Shown here: positions 36,296 to 44,168 of the stretch, piece by piece
Layout of the letters: each line of letters starts with the position of its first letter
Position numbering within the stretch: the stretch's first letter is position 1
Origin: Bacillota bacterium
GTDB lineage: Bacteria; Bacillota; UBA4882; UBA8346
Direction of reading: 5' to 3'
Length of the DNA: 64,000 nt
Assembly: GCA_023415835.1 (NCBI GenBank)
Contig: JAEZJK010000002.1
Location: 62,001-126,000, forward strand
Notes under the pieces: generated by a model
What the model was told of the DNA's origin: nothing
Database searches by the model: none
The model's input: only the letters and a program-made list of their open reading frames with translations
Made by a program: the position numbers and the translations under genes

Positions 36296-36322
36296 AGGGC
36301 TGATGGCGCGTTCATCAGCCCT
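36296..36322 (-). terminator. Intercistronic hairpin between the pilin-like and chaperone genes
   Basis: AGGGCTGATG (36296-36305) pairs perfectly with CATCAGCCCT (36313-36322); on the minus strand it is followed by TTTTTAAAA. It should stop part of the transcripts or protect the pilin message from decay, so that subunit exceeds chaperone and usher, as known for other pilus operons. Confidence 0.8.
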
Positions 36323-36347
36323 GAGTTTAAAAGAGATACTTATTATA

Positions 36348-37103
36348 TTAGATGGTATATGCTTTAAAGGTTACGTTTCCGCTGTATGAACCATGAACTA
36401 CGTTCGCGGCATACGGTACTCTGAACCGATGGAAATATTGCAGGCTGGCACAGGCAGCGCCTTGGCCGATATTGATAGTCTTAGCGGTATCAAAGGTTTG
36501 AGCGTCATAGGTTCCGTCAATGGCTGTGCTAGTGCCGATTTCCAGGTTGAGTTTAGCGGCGCCATTAGTTAACGGAGCGCTGATGACATCATATTTGAAA
36601 TCATCATTAGAGAAAAGCTGGACCTTGAAAATATCGCAGGCTTGAATATACACATCGGATCCAGGGGCGATTTCAGCATTTCGGCCATGACCGAGCGAAG
36701 CCCAGTTTCCATTGACAAAACCGCCGATCTCGTTATCAAAGACCATATGGTACATACCTGCTTGTGAGCTAGGAATGCTACCTACAGCCTGAGCAATGTT
36801 GGTGCCGTCTTTTTTCGGTCCAAAGCTCTCCAGGGTGGTGATCCCGTCGTTACCGTTGAACTCCATTTTTAGGTAACATGGGATATAAGCCAAAGCCTCT
36901 ACGTTCAATTGCGCAGTTTGGCCCGAGCCATTAGAATCCGGAGTCCAAGATTTGCGATCAAGCGTCGTGTTGCTATATTTCTCACCGGTGGCTCCCCAGA
37001 CAATAACACCGTTATCGTCTACGTGATCATTATAATCGGCGAATACAACGGTACCGGTTACGACCATTACTAAAACCAGCAACAAAATACTGAATCTCTT
37101 CAT
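36348..37103 (-). CDS. Major pilin-like secreted subunit
   Basis: A 251-residue protein with a clear signal peptide (ILLLVLVMVVTGTVVFA, cleavage after VFA). The mature part is rich in Gly, Asn, Thr and beta-strand residues with three Cys (YIPCYLKM, YIQACDIF, GAACASLQYF). The end NVVHGSYSGNVTFKAYTI reads like the final strand of Csu/spore-coat-U-type pilins, which end in a G-x-Y-x-x-x-V-T-x-x-Y pattern. It precedes the chaperone gene and is followed by a strong hairpin, the usual place of a major subunit. No known pilin family can be assigned with certainty. Confidence 0.6.
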   Translation of the reverse strand: MKRFSILLLVLVMVVTGTVVFADYNDHVDDNGVIVWGATGEKYSNTTLDRKSWTPDSNGSGQTAQLNVEALAYIPCYLKMEFNGNDGITTLESFGPKKDGTNIAQAVGSIPSSQAGMYHMVFDNEIGGFVNGNWASLGHGRNAEIAPGSDVYIQACDIFKVQLFSNDDFKYDVISAPLTNGAAKLNLEIGTSTAIDGTYDAQTFDTAKTINIGQGAACASLQYFHRFRVPYAANVVHGSYSGNVTFKAYTI

Positions 37104-37173
37104 TTAGTTAGCTTTCCCCCTCAAATTATTTTTTATCTACAACCCGATTTAACGCGCTGATACCGGGTAGTAT

Positions 37174-38037
37174 TCAAAGTTTGACGGTTTTTTGATCCCA
37201 TAGTTCAAGCAGGAAACGAAGTTGAAATGATTGCTCTCCCGCAGGATACTTGATAAAATCATCGATATAAATTAGAGTTTTAATCTCTGTCCAATATGAT
37301 TCAGATCGGACGACAGTCGCATTACCGGCAGCCAGCACCTTTTTCTCGGTTTCCAAACGCCCTCCCGCTGAAAAAAGTCTCTGAATCTCAAGATTGGCCA
37401 GTTGTTGATCCATTTTTAGTTGGAGCGGGACTTTACTATCTCTGGCTAAGTTTACCGCAAGAACCCATTTTGAATTGGAAGCCACTCTGATTGTTAAAGG
37501 GATTGAACTCTGTAGTTTTAAATCTTCTTTGGCTGCTTGATCCATTCGGATAAAGCTTTGGTCAGTCTCTATCCTAACCCATGGTTGGACTTCCGCCCCT
37601 AGTTGAAAAGTAATTTTTTTTTCTGAAGTCTCAATTATAATTATCCCTTGATAATTCCCGGGGCGGTCAGCAGGGGTCAAATTTAGGCTAAATGTAAAAA
37701 ATAGTTTGTCATTTAATGAAAGCGCTTTAGAATCAATCTCAAATGGGCTATGGTCCAATTCGAAATTACGGTCGTTAATTGCCATATTTAAACGGTTTAC
37801 AGGGATATGCTCTCCTCTTTGGTTATCTAGGAAGGAATCGAAATAGACTTTAACCCAATCTTCACCCGGATTAATTTTAATGGAAAGGCTACGGTCGATC
37901 ACCAAGCTTTCAATCGGGCGCGCTTTCCCAAAATCTATTTTGTACCTGTATTCAGCCGCTTTGACCGGATTAAATCCGGCCCAAAGGCAATTAAGGGCTA
38001 TAAAGCAAAGGATAATGCGCCAAATTGCTTTTCGCAT
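37174..38037 (-). CDS. Secreted beta-rich protein, first gene of the usher operon
   Basis: A 287-residue exported protein (signal about residues 5-27, RIILCFIALNCLWAGFNPVKA). The mature part has regular strand-like stretches (LSIKINPGEDWVKVYF, FFTFSLNLTPADRPGNYQGI, IIIIETSEKKITFQLGA) and no Cys, with a Csu-like PGxYxGxIxIxxS line. It could be a minor subunit, an adhesin or a second chaperone-like factor. GAGGGGAG is about 8 bases before ATG 38037. It is followed by the pilin-like gene after 70 bases. Confidence 0.6.
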   Translation of the reverse strand: MRKAIWRIILCFIALNCLWAGFNPVKAAEYRYKIDFGKARPIESLVIDRSLSIKINPGEDWVKVYFDSFLDNQRGEHIPVNRLNMAINDRNFELDHSPFEIDSKALSLNDKLFFTFSLNLTPADRPGNYQGIIIIETSEKKITFQLGAEVQPWVRIETDQSFIRMDQAAKEDLKLQSSIPLTIRVASNSKWVLAVNLARDSKVPLQLKMDQQLANLEIQRLFSAGGRLETEKKVLAAGNATVVRSESYWTEIKTLIYIDDFIKYPAGEQSFQLRFLLELWDQKTVKL

Positions 38038-38249
38038 TCAAATACTCCCCTCTTTTAATTGATAAAGCCGGTTTCAATTGGGACTGTTAAGAAAACCGGC
38101 CCGATAATCGTTTGTTTTAACTCAAAAATATCCACTCCAGTATTTATATTTTTATAGTCCCTTAATATTCCAAAATTATTCAACCGGTTAAAATATAACA
38201 CCGCGCCAGCCCTTAAGCAACGAGTATTAAGGATAGTTTTTTGGATCAA

Positions 38250-38298
38250 AAAAGTACAGTCCTAACCTTTCCCGAACTGTACTTTTGACTGTACTTTT
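38250..38298. repeat. Triple ACTGTACTTTT repeat upstream of the usher operon
   Basis: AAAAGTACAGT (38250-38260) is the exact complement of ACTGTACTTTT at 38276-38286 and again at 38288-38298. The first two form an 11-base stem that could end the regulator transcript; the repeated 11-mer with 12-base spacing could be an operator for the regulator encoded just beyond it. The remaining 38038-38249 stretch holds no convincing gene. Confidence 0.7.
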
Positions 38299-38322
38299 TA
38301 AATACTTAACGTTATCAATCTA

Positions 38323-38997
38323 TTAATATACCCCTATCATATCCTGTGTTTTTAAGAACTCCTGAATCCGCTTTAAATAACCGACCGCTTGTTTGCGACT
38401 AGAGAGATGTAGTTTGCTTAGTATTTGTTTCATGTGATATTTGACTGTCCGCTCAGTTAGGTATAATTGGGCGCCTATTTCCTTATAGGTAAGGCCATTC
38501 GCTACCAATAACAAAATCTCCAATTGCCTGTCGGTCAATTCTTTAAAAGCGTTATCAATGAAAGTCTCTTTATTATTATTATCATTCCCGGTCAAATTAT
38601 CAAGTAATTTTGAGATAAAGCCGGAAGCGAGTATCGGCTCATCTTTAGAGAGGTTTTCAATCAGTTGGTTAAATTCTTCAATATCAAGGTTTTTCGGTAA
38701 AAAGCCCGAGGCGCCGAGCTTAAGCGCTTCAAGCATATATTCTTGATCGTCATGGCCGGAGAGAATGATAATTTTGATCCCTGGAAACTCCGCTTTAATC
38801 AATTGGGTGGCGGTCAGGCCGTCGCAATTGGGCAGTTGCATCTCCATTAAGATCACATCTGGTAATAGTTTTTGGGTTTGATCCAGAGCCTCTAAACCAT
38901 CTTTGGCTGTGCCCACTACGGTAATTCCATGGGATAGCGCTAAACTGCGAAGCCCTTCTAAATATAACGGGTGATTATCGACTAATAATAACCTCAT
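38323..38997 (-). CDS. NarL/LuxR-type response regulator with a Glu in place of the phospho-acceptor Asp
   Basis: A 224-residue protein. The receiver (1-120) has LLLVDNHPLYLEGL, LPDVILMEMQLPNCDG, ILSGHDD and ASGFLPKNL; the LuxR-type HTH (155-215) has LTDRQLEILLLVANGLTYKE and TVKYHMKQILSKL. The site that is normally Asp is Glu52 (LMEMQLP), and the second residue of the acidic pair is Asn8 (VDNH). Ser80 and Lys102 are kept. The protein therefore probably works without normal phosphorylation, with Glu52 mimicking the active state. No kinase gene is adjacent. It lies directly upstream of the usher operon and may control it. Confidence 0.9.
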   Translation of the reverse strand: MRLLLVDNHPLYLEGLRSLALSHGITVVGTAKDGLEALDQTQKLLPDVILMEMQLPNCDGLTATQLIKAEFPGIKIIILSGHDDQEYMLEALKLGASGFLPKNLDIEEFNQLIENLSKDEPILASGFISKLLDNLTGNDNNNKETFIDNAFKELTDRQLEILLLVANGLTYKEIGAQLYLTERTVKYHMKQILSKLHLSSRKQAVGYLKRIQEFLKTQDMIGVY

Positions 38998-39157
38998 CTT
39001 AGCCCTCTATTCTTTGTAATTCTATCAACCACATTTTACAATTCTATCAGTCCCAATCATTACCTTCATATAATATTATTGACATTTCTATCTTTTCCAG
39101 TATTAAACCGTAATTTTTGATCCGGTTAACTAGGCTTTCAAAGAGTACAACAAAAAA

Positions 39158-39180
39158 GATTAGCCTTATACTGGCTAATC
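39158..39180 (-). terminator. Terminator after the thioesterase gene
   Basis: GATTAGCC (39158-39165) pairs with GGCTAATC (39173-39180); on the minus strand TTTTTTG follows. Confidence 0.8.
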
Positions 39181-39224
39181 CCGACGGTCAAACTTTATTA
39201 AAGTAAATTGCCGGTTTCTTGCGG

Positions 39225-39647
39225 CTAATGTCTGGTATGTCCCAAAACCGACTCCAACGTTTCCTTTTTCCGGTAAACCGTGGCTTGCATTAGAGCGATT
39301 AAGTCACCCTCTCCGCTGGTAATCTTGATTGTATAGGTCGCCAACTTCTGATTGAGAGACTCTTCCTTCGCTTCAGCAAAAAGGATTCCCTTGGAAACAG
39401 CTTTCAAATAAGAAATATTACCATTGATAAGCACAGCGGCGATCCCATGGGAATTAGACGCTGCCGCCAATGCAAAATCGGCCAGAGTAAAAATTGCCCC
39501 GCCCTGTACTATCCCTAACCCGTTTAAATGTATATCCCTGACTTCCAATTTAGCTTTAGCTTCGCCGGGCCGGATTTCAACCAGTTCAATCCCGACCGTT
39601 TCCGTACAAAATTTATCATTTCCCAATACTTTCTTAACTGCTTCCAT
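39225..39647 (-). CDS. PaaI-family hotdog-fold thioesterase
   Basis: A 140-residue protein. HLNGLGIVQGGAIFTLADFA is the central hotdog helix with the HxNGxxxxHGGxxxxLxD pattern, in which the second His position is Gln here, and ASNSHGIAAVLINGNISYLK follows. Family members hydrolyse acyl- or aryl-CoA. An AGGAGGTAG site lies 5 bases before the ATG, and a terminator closes the gene. The substrate is not known. It is transcribed as a single gene. Confidence 0.8.
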   Translation of the reverse strand: MEAVKKVLGNDKFCTETVGIELVEIRPGEAKAKLEVRDIHLNGLGIVQGGAIFTLADFALAAASNSHGIAAVLINGNISYLKAVSKGILFAEAKEESLNQKLATYTIKITSGEGDLIALMQATVYRKKETLESVLGHTRH

Positions 39648-39847
39648 CCATCTACCTCCTATTCAATGGTTATACGAAAAACCAACTATCCACCCTTATT
39701 AATTTTTCTCATGTTTATAAAATTACCTGCACTTTATAGGTTATTTTTTATTATTGCAAATAACATTTTTTACATCTAATCTGATTTGAAGAAAGAGCCG
39801 ATTTCTTTGATATACCCCTATAGAAGAAAACCTTGGAGGATGATCAA

Positions 39848-40477
39848 ATGGGTGTTAAAACTAGCGATGTTTCTGTCAATGAATTAAATTTACAGAGTAA
39901 AAAGATCGCCCTGTTGTTGACGATTTATGAAAAATTATCTGACCGTTATTTTATTCGGGCCAGGATTCTCGATTTATTTCTGTTGGTTACTTCAATTGTA
40001 GTCTGCCTAACGACCTTTGTCGATCCGAAAATACTTGAGTTTTTTAAGGTGCCTTCCGATAAATCTGTCATTATACTTGGAGTTGGGGCTTTTATAGTTT
40101 TTGTCATTTCCGTATTCTCTTTCATCAGCAACTGGAAGGCCCAGGCCGCTGATCTCGGCCGGGCTGCGAATACATTGAGCAGGATGAAAGCGGAATGCAA
40201 TGAAAAAATAAAAGCTGAGAACCAAGAAGAATTAAAACAATTACAACTTAAGGCCGTTGAATATGCTTCAATCATCAATAACCTTCCCAAGATACCCCAG
40301 AAAGAATTCTATAAATTGAAGACTATTCATAAGCGCCGGATTGAATTGAGCCGAATGATCGAACTTTATCCGGGCAGTTCAGTCTGGCTCTTGAAGTTGG
40401 TAGTCCATCTCCGGGCAAACCTTAATGTGCTGTTACGAAAACCAGTGGTTGACGATAGCGTGGAGGAAGTAAGTTAA
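39848..40477 (+). CDS. SLATT-like two-helix membrane protein
   Basis: The start is ATG 39848 (GGAGG 8 bases upstream). The 209-residue product has a helical N-terminus (IALLLTIYEKLSDRYFIRAR), two adjacent membrane helices (about residues 41-60 and 72-93), a coiled coil (GRAANTLSRMKAECNEKIKA) and a tail with IPQKEFYKLKTIHKRRIEL. This is the layout of SLATT (SMODS/SLOG-associating 2TM) domains, which act as membrane effectors in nucleotide-signalled anti-phage systems. No CD-NTase or SLOG gene is adjacent, so this is a solo member at best, and the family assignment is by pattern only. A terminator follows. Confidence 0.55.
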   Translation: MGVKTSDVSVNELNLQSKKIALLLTIYEKLSDRYFIRARILDLFLLVTSIVVCLTTFVDPKILEFFKVPSDKSVIILGVGAFIVFVISVFSFISNWKAQAADLGRAANTLSRMKAECNEKIKAENQEELKQLQLKAVEYASIINNLPKIPQKEFYKLKTIHKRRIELSRMIELYPGSSVWLLKLVVHLRANLNVLLRKPVVDDSVEEVS

Positions 40478-40484
40478 TAATAAA

Positions 40485-40539
40485 AGGGTCATGACTAGAT
40501 TGTATCACCTTTTTATACTTCTGTTCTAGTCAAGACCCT
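40485..40539 (+). terminator. Terminator after the SLATT-like gene
   Basis: AGGGTC and GACTAGA (40485-40499) face TCTAGTC and GACCCT (40525-40539), giving a two-part stem. The loop carries a TTTTT run, and A/T-rich sequence follows. Confidence 0.6.
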
Positions 40540-40554
40540 AATAAAATAATGTTA

Positions 40555-40812
40555 AGGCAAGAAACATTAGGCAACTGGCAATAGCGTGAATGTTATCCTT
40601 TGCACCCCAACAAATATGCAATTAACAGTTACTCTTTTTAATCCGTGCTAATCTGTGTAAATCCTGTCTAAAACAAGTTTTTTATGGCAGGGTTTACAGG
40701 ATTAGCAGGATTTTTATAATCTGATGATAAAAAAAATGTCTCAAACTGAGCCAATAATAAACCAGCTGGCCAGATTTATCTCTTCTCTTCTTGCCCTATT
40801 GCCTAATGTTTA
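40555..40812. repeat. Nested REP-like palindromes between the SLATT-like gene and macB
   Basis: The inner element has arms AATCCGTGCTAATCTGTG (from 40640) and CAGGATTAGCAGGATT (to 40712); the outer arms AAACATTAGGCAA (near 40565) and TTGCCTAATGTTTA (near 40797) face each other around it. The AATCCTGTC sequence recurs at 19337. Such AATCCTGTAAATCCTGTC-type palindromes are dispersed repeats in many bacterial genomes. No gene was seen in this gap. Confidence 0.65.
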
Positions 40813-40823
40813 TTCCCTCAAAC

Positions 40824-41996
40824 CTATTCGTGCCGTAATGCCTCGATCGGATTCAACCCGCTCGCTTTATAAGCCGGATAAACTCCGAAAAACAGGCCTA
40901 CTGCCATCGAAAAAATGAACGCCACTGCTACCGCCCCTCCGGAGATACTGATTGTCCAACCAATCGCTTTACCAATCAAAAAAGCCATACCGCTCCCCCA
41001 GGCGATTCCAATTGCTCCGCCGATCAAACTCAAAGTGACCGCTTCGATCAGGAAAAGGGTCAAAATCTCTTCCGGTTGGGCGCCGATTGCTTTCCTGATC
41101 CCGATCTCCCGAATCCGTTCGGTAACCGAAACCAGCATGATATTCATAATCCCGATTCCACCGACCAATAGCGAAACGGCAGCTATCCCCGACAAAAGCA
41201 AGGTCATGGTCTTCGTCATCTCCTGGGCGGTGGATAAGAGATCAGCCATATTGCCTATATTGAACTCGTCCTCATCCTCCAATTCTGCCAATAGTGTTTG
41301 GTTAATCCGTTCGAAAGTATAATCGACATAAGCTTCATTTTGCACTTGAATATTGATTTCAGTTAAGTTTTTATTACCGAAAATCCTTTCCTGGGCGGTA
41401 TAAAGCGGCAATAAAACCGAGTTGTCCCCGTTCCCGGATCCGTTTTCCCCTTTCCCTTTTAAAACCCCGACCACTTCCAGGCGAACCCCGCCGATCTTTA
41501 ATTCTTCACCGATGGGATTTACTCCGGGAAACAGTTCACCGGCGACATAAGAACCGATTACCGCCACCCGCCTCCTGGAGGAGCAATCGGCGGCATTTAA
41601 AAAATTGCCATATTCTACTTGATAGTTTCTGACCACTCCATATTCGGGGGTGCACCCAACTATGGAGGCCTTCAAACTTTGCCCCCCGGCTTCAGCTGAT
41701 TTGATATCCCTGGCGGCAGGGGCGATCATTTGAATATACTCCGAAGACTCTTTCACCAGATCAACGGTATCATTATTAATGCTATCGCCACTGTTTCGGC
41801 CGGGTGAAACGATGATTAAGTTAGAACCGATTGCGCTAATCTCTTTTGTTATCTGGTTTTTTGCGCCTTCACCCAAAGAGACCATGGTAATCACCGCCCC
41901 AACGCCGATGATGATCCCCAACATAGTTAGAAAAGAACGCATTTTATTGGAACGGAGGTTCTTAACGGCCATGATTGCGTTTTCAGTAATTCTCAT
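40824..41996 (-). CDS. MacB-type ABC transporter permease
   Basis: A 390-residue permease. Residues 1-40 (MRITENAIMAVKNLRSNKMR, then LTMLGIIIGVGAVITMVSLG) are the first helix of MacB/FtsX-type proteins, residues 45-265 form the MacB periplasmic core (MacB_PCD), and the three C-terminal helices include GGIGIMNIMLVSVTERIREI. Transport uses a mechanotransmission mechanism to push substrate through the periplasmic adaptor. It overlaps the ATPase gene by 4 bases (ATGA). Substrate (drug, peptide or lipid) unknown. Confidence 0.92.
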   Translation of the reverse strand: MRITENAIMAVKNLRSNKMRSFLTMLGIIIGVGAVITMVSLGEGAKNQITKEISAIGSNLIIVSPGRNSGDSINNDTVDLVKESSEYIQMIAPAARDIKSAEAGGQSLKASIVGCTPEYGVVRNYQVEYGNFLNAADCSSRRRVAVIGSYVAGELFPGVNPIGEELKIGGVRLEVVGVLKGKGENGSGNGDNSVLLPLYTAQERIFGNKNLTEINIQVQNEAYVDYTFERINQTLLAELEDEDEFNIGNMADLLSTAQEMTKTMTLLLSGIAAVSLLVGGIGIMNIMLVSVTERIREIGIRKAIGAQPEEILTLFLIEAVTLSLIGGAIGIAWGSGMAFLIGKAIGWTISISGGAVAVAFIFSMAVGLFFGVYPAYKASGLNPIEALRHE

Positions 41997-42703
41997 GAAA
42001 CTGCCACTTCCTTGGTTGCTAACTTTTGTTTAATCGCCTCATCCGCTACTAATTTTCCGTCTAAGAAGCGGATAATCCGTTCGGCATATTCGGCAATGTC
42101 CGGTTCATGGGTTACTAGTATTATTGTAATTCCACCATGATGAAATTCCTGAAATAAAGCCATAATCTCAATACTGGATTTGGAGTCCAGATTACCGGTA
42201 GGCTCATCCGCTAAAATCAACCGGGGTTGATTGACCAAAGATCTGGCAATGGCCACTCTTTGTTGTTGCCCGCCGGAAAGTTCCTTCGGTTTGTGATGGA
42301 TCCTATTTGTCAATCCCACCCTAACCAGGGCTTCATATGCCAATTTACGGCGGCTCTCTGCCGGCACCTCGGCATAAATCAAGGGGAGTTCCACATTTTG
42401 CAATGCGGTCAACCGCGGCAACAAGTTAAATGATTGAAAGACAAAGCCTAACTCCCGGTTGCGGAGCTTGGCTTGTTCCCTCTGGTTAAGCTTTGCCACT
42501 TCACGGCCGTTCAGTACATAAGAACCGTCCGTCGCTTGGTCAAGGCAGCCTAAAATATTCATAAAAGTCGATTTGCCAGAACCGGACGGCCCCATTATCG
42601 CCACCATCTCACCCTTTTTGACGTTTAAAGTAACTCCGGTCAAGGCTGGGATCTCAATCTGCCCGTTACAGTATATCTTACTCAATTGATCGAGCTGTAA
42701 CAT
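41993..42703 (-). CDS. MacB/LolD-type ABC transporter ATP-binding protein
   Basis: The start is ATG 42703, with GGGAGGTAAG 4 bases upstream. The 236-residue ATPase has Walker [11 protein letters not shown]-loop GFVFQSFNLL, signature LSGGQQQRVAIAR, Walker B LILADEPTGNLD and the switch His in ILVTHEPD. It pairs with the permease encoded next (overlap of 4 bases) and the adaptor encoded just before. All key residues are intact. Confidence 0.93.
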   Translation of the reverse strand: MLQLDQLSKIYCNGQIEIPALTGVTLNVKKGEMVAIMGPSGSGKSTFMNILGCLDQATDGSYVLNGREVAKLNQREQAKLRNRELGFVFQSFNLLPRLTALQNVELPLIYAEVPAESRRKLAYEALVRVGLTNRIHHKPKELSGGQQQRVAIARSLVNQPRLILADEPTGNLDSKSSIEIMALFQEFHHGGITIILVTHEPDIAEYAERIIRFLDGKLVADEAIKQKLATKEVAVS

Positions 42704-42707
42704 CTTC

Positions 42708-43841
42708 TTACCTCCCAAAACCCTGCATTCTTGGGCGTGGTCCGCCAGACCCGGTAGTTTGTTTGGCTAAAAGTTCCGGTTTGGCCACTGCCACTTGGTC
42801 ACCCGCCTTGAGCCCGGACTTTACTTCCCAATACTTACCTTGCTTTAATCCTAGTTCAACAGCTACCGAATCCAATCGGTCGCCGCGCTTAACCTGGGCT
42901 AAATCGCGGCCATCTTTTTGAATTACGCTTCCGGCGGGTATTGCCAAAACATTAGAATGTTCTTCGGCCAACACCGTGACATCCACCGACATGCCCGGCT
43001 GTAATCCCCTGGGCGTCCCAGTCAATTTGATCCGGATCGGAAAATTAACGACATCTTCGCTTTCCTCGCCCAATAGGCTGGTTTCAGTGACCAAACCGGT
43101 GTTTTCGCTTTGTACCGGATCCTTCCCGGTAACAACCGCCCTTTGCCCAGGTTTAACTAGGGCGATGTCATTTTGGTCAATCCAAGCCTTTACTCCCAAC
43201 ATATCCGGCTTTATTACCGTGCCTAATAATGTTTGGGGCATTACCTTATCTCCCAGTTGGGCATTGATCCAGGCTACTTGCCCGGTGAACGGCGCGCGGA
43301 TAAAAAGCTTTTCATTGCCCGCCATATAATAACCGTCGTTTTTTTCCTCTAAGGCTTTAAGCCGGGTTTTAGCATGGTTAACCTGCTCCCGGTATAAACT
43401 AACCTGATGGGTATAGCTCTCCAATTGGATGGCGTTCGTTTTTTGAATCTTATTTAAAGCTAGTTCGGTTGTTAAAAGGGCTGAAGCTTGGACTAAGTTT
43501 AATTCGGCCTGTTTTAAGTCGGCATTGGCTTCCTGCCATTGGTCCTTTAAGGCTGAGGACTTGATGGTGATCAAGATATCACCTTTTTTTACATAATCGC
43601 CACCCTTCACTTTAATGGCTTCGACAGCGCCTTCGTAATCCGCATAAAGGTCCTTTTTCTCCAAAGCCAAGACATTTCCGGTAGCGTCAATGGTTTCATT
43701 AAGATCCATCCGTTGGACTGTAAAAAAATCATACCGTCCCGCCAGATCATTTGGATTACTTCTTTTTGAGAGTAACAATAAACTTGGAACTAATAACGCA
43801 AAGCCGATAACCCAAAAAATTACAGTTGATTTTCCCTTCAC
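42708..43841 (-). CDS. MacA-like periplasmic adaptor (HlyD/RND membrane-fusion family)
   Basis: The likely start is GTG 43841 with AGAGG 7 bases upstream; an in-frame ATG at 43961 gives a longer and implausible N-terminus. The 377-residue product has a membrane anchor (VIFWVIGFALLVPSLLLL), a lipoyl half (KGGDYVKKGDILITI), a coiled-coil hairpin (about 100-190), the second lipoyl half (APFTGQVAWINAQLGDKV) and beta-barrel and proximal domains. It links the MacB pump to an outer-membrane exit channel, which fits a diderm cell, though Gram-positive homologues exist. A Gly/Pro/Arg-rich tail (GSGGPRPRMQGFGR) is typical of this group. Confidence 0.88.
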   Translation of the reverse strand: MKGKSTVIFWVIGFALLVPSLLLLSKRSNPNDLAGRYDFFTVQRMDLNETIDATGNVLALEKKDLYADYEGAVEAIKVKGGDYVKKGDILITIKSSALKDQWQEANADLKQAELNLVQASALLTTELALNKIQKTNAIQLESYTHQVSLYREQVNHAKTRLKALEEKNDGYYMAGNEKLFIRAPFTGQVAWINAQLGDKVMPQTLLGTVIKPDMLGVKAWIDQNDIALVKPGQRAVVTGKDPVQSENTGLVTETSLLGEESEDVVNFPIRIKLTGTPRGLQPGMSVDVTVLAEEHSNVLAIPAGSVIQKDGRDLAQVKRGDRLDSVAVELGLKQGKYWEVKSGLKAGDQVAVAKPELLAKQTTGSGGPRPRMQGFGR

Positions 43842-44168
43842 TAATAGGCCTCTTTTCAAATCAGAATAAAATAACTGCAGGGTATTCCCGGTTAATAATA
43901 CCGTTCTCCGATGACCCTCACCCTGGATCGCCAGGACAAAAAGGAGCCAAAGGTTGAACAACCACCCTATTACCTCACACTTTTTGCCTCTTACCTGTCT
44001 TTATAATAAAACGCCAACCCACTTCAGTAATTTCATGAAAATGAGTCCAGAAAAACCGGGTTATTTCTTTAAAGGGATTCTATGTAATTATTAAAACAGC
44101 TTCCTACAGGAAAATCGTTGGTAATGAAGAATTAATCTACTAATAAATATGAATGAAGGTGAACAAGT
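43842..44168. other. Divergent promoter region between macA-like and hybrid kinase genes
   Basis: No gene or repeat is recognised. It should hold promoters for both directions. Confidence 0.4.

Noticed and set aside
38055..38249. Minus-strand 64-codon frame directly before the fibre operon
   Set aside because: Begins at TTG near the ACTGTACTTTT palindrome, with no ribosome site; more likely leader sequence of the operon.
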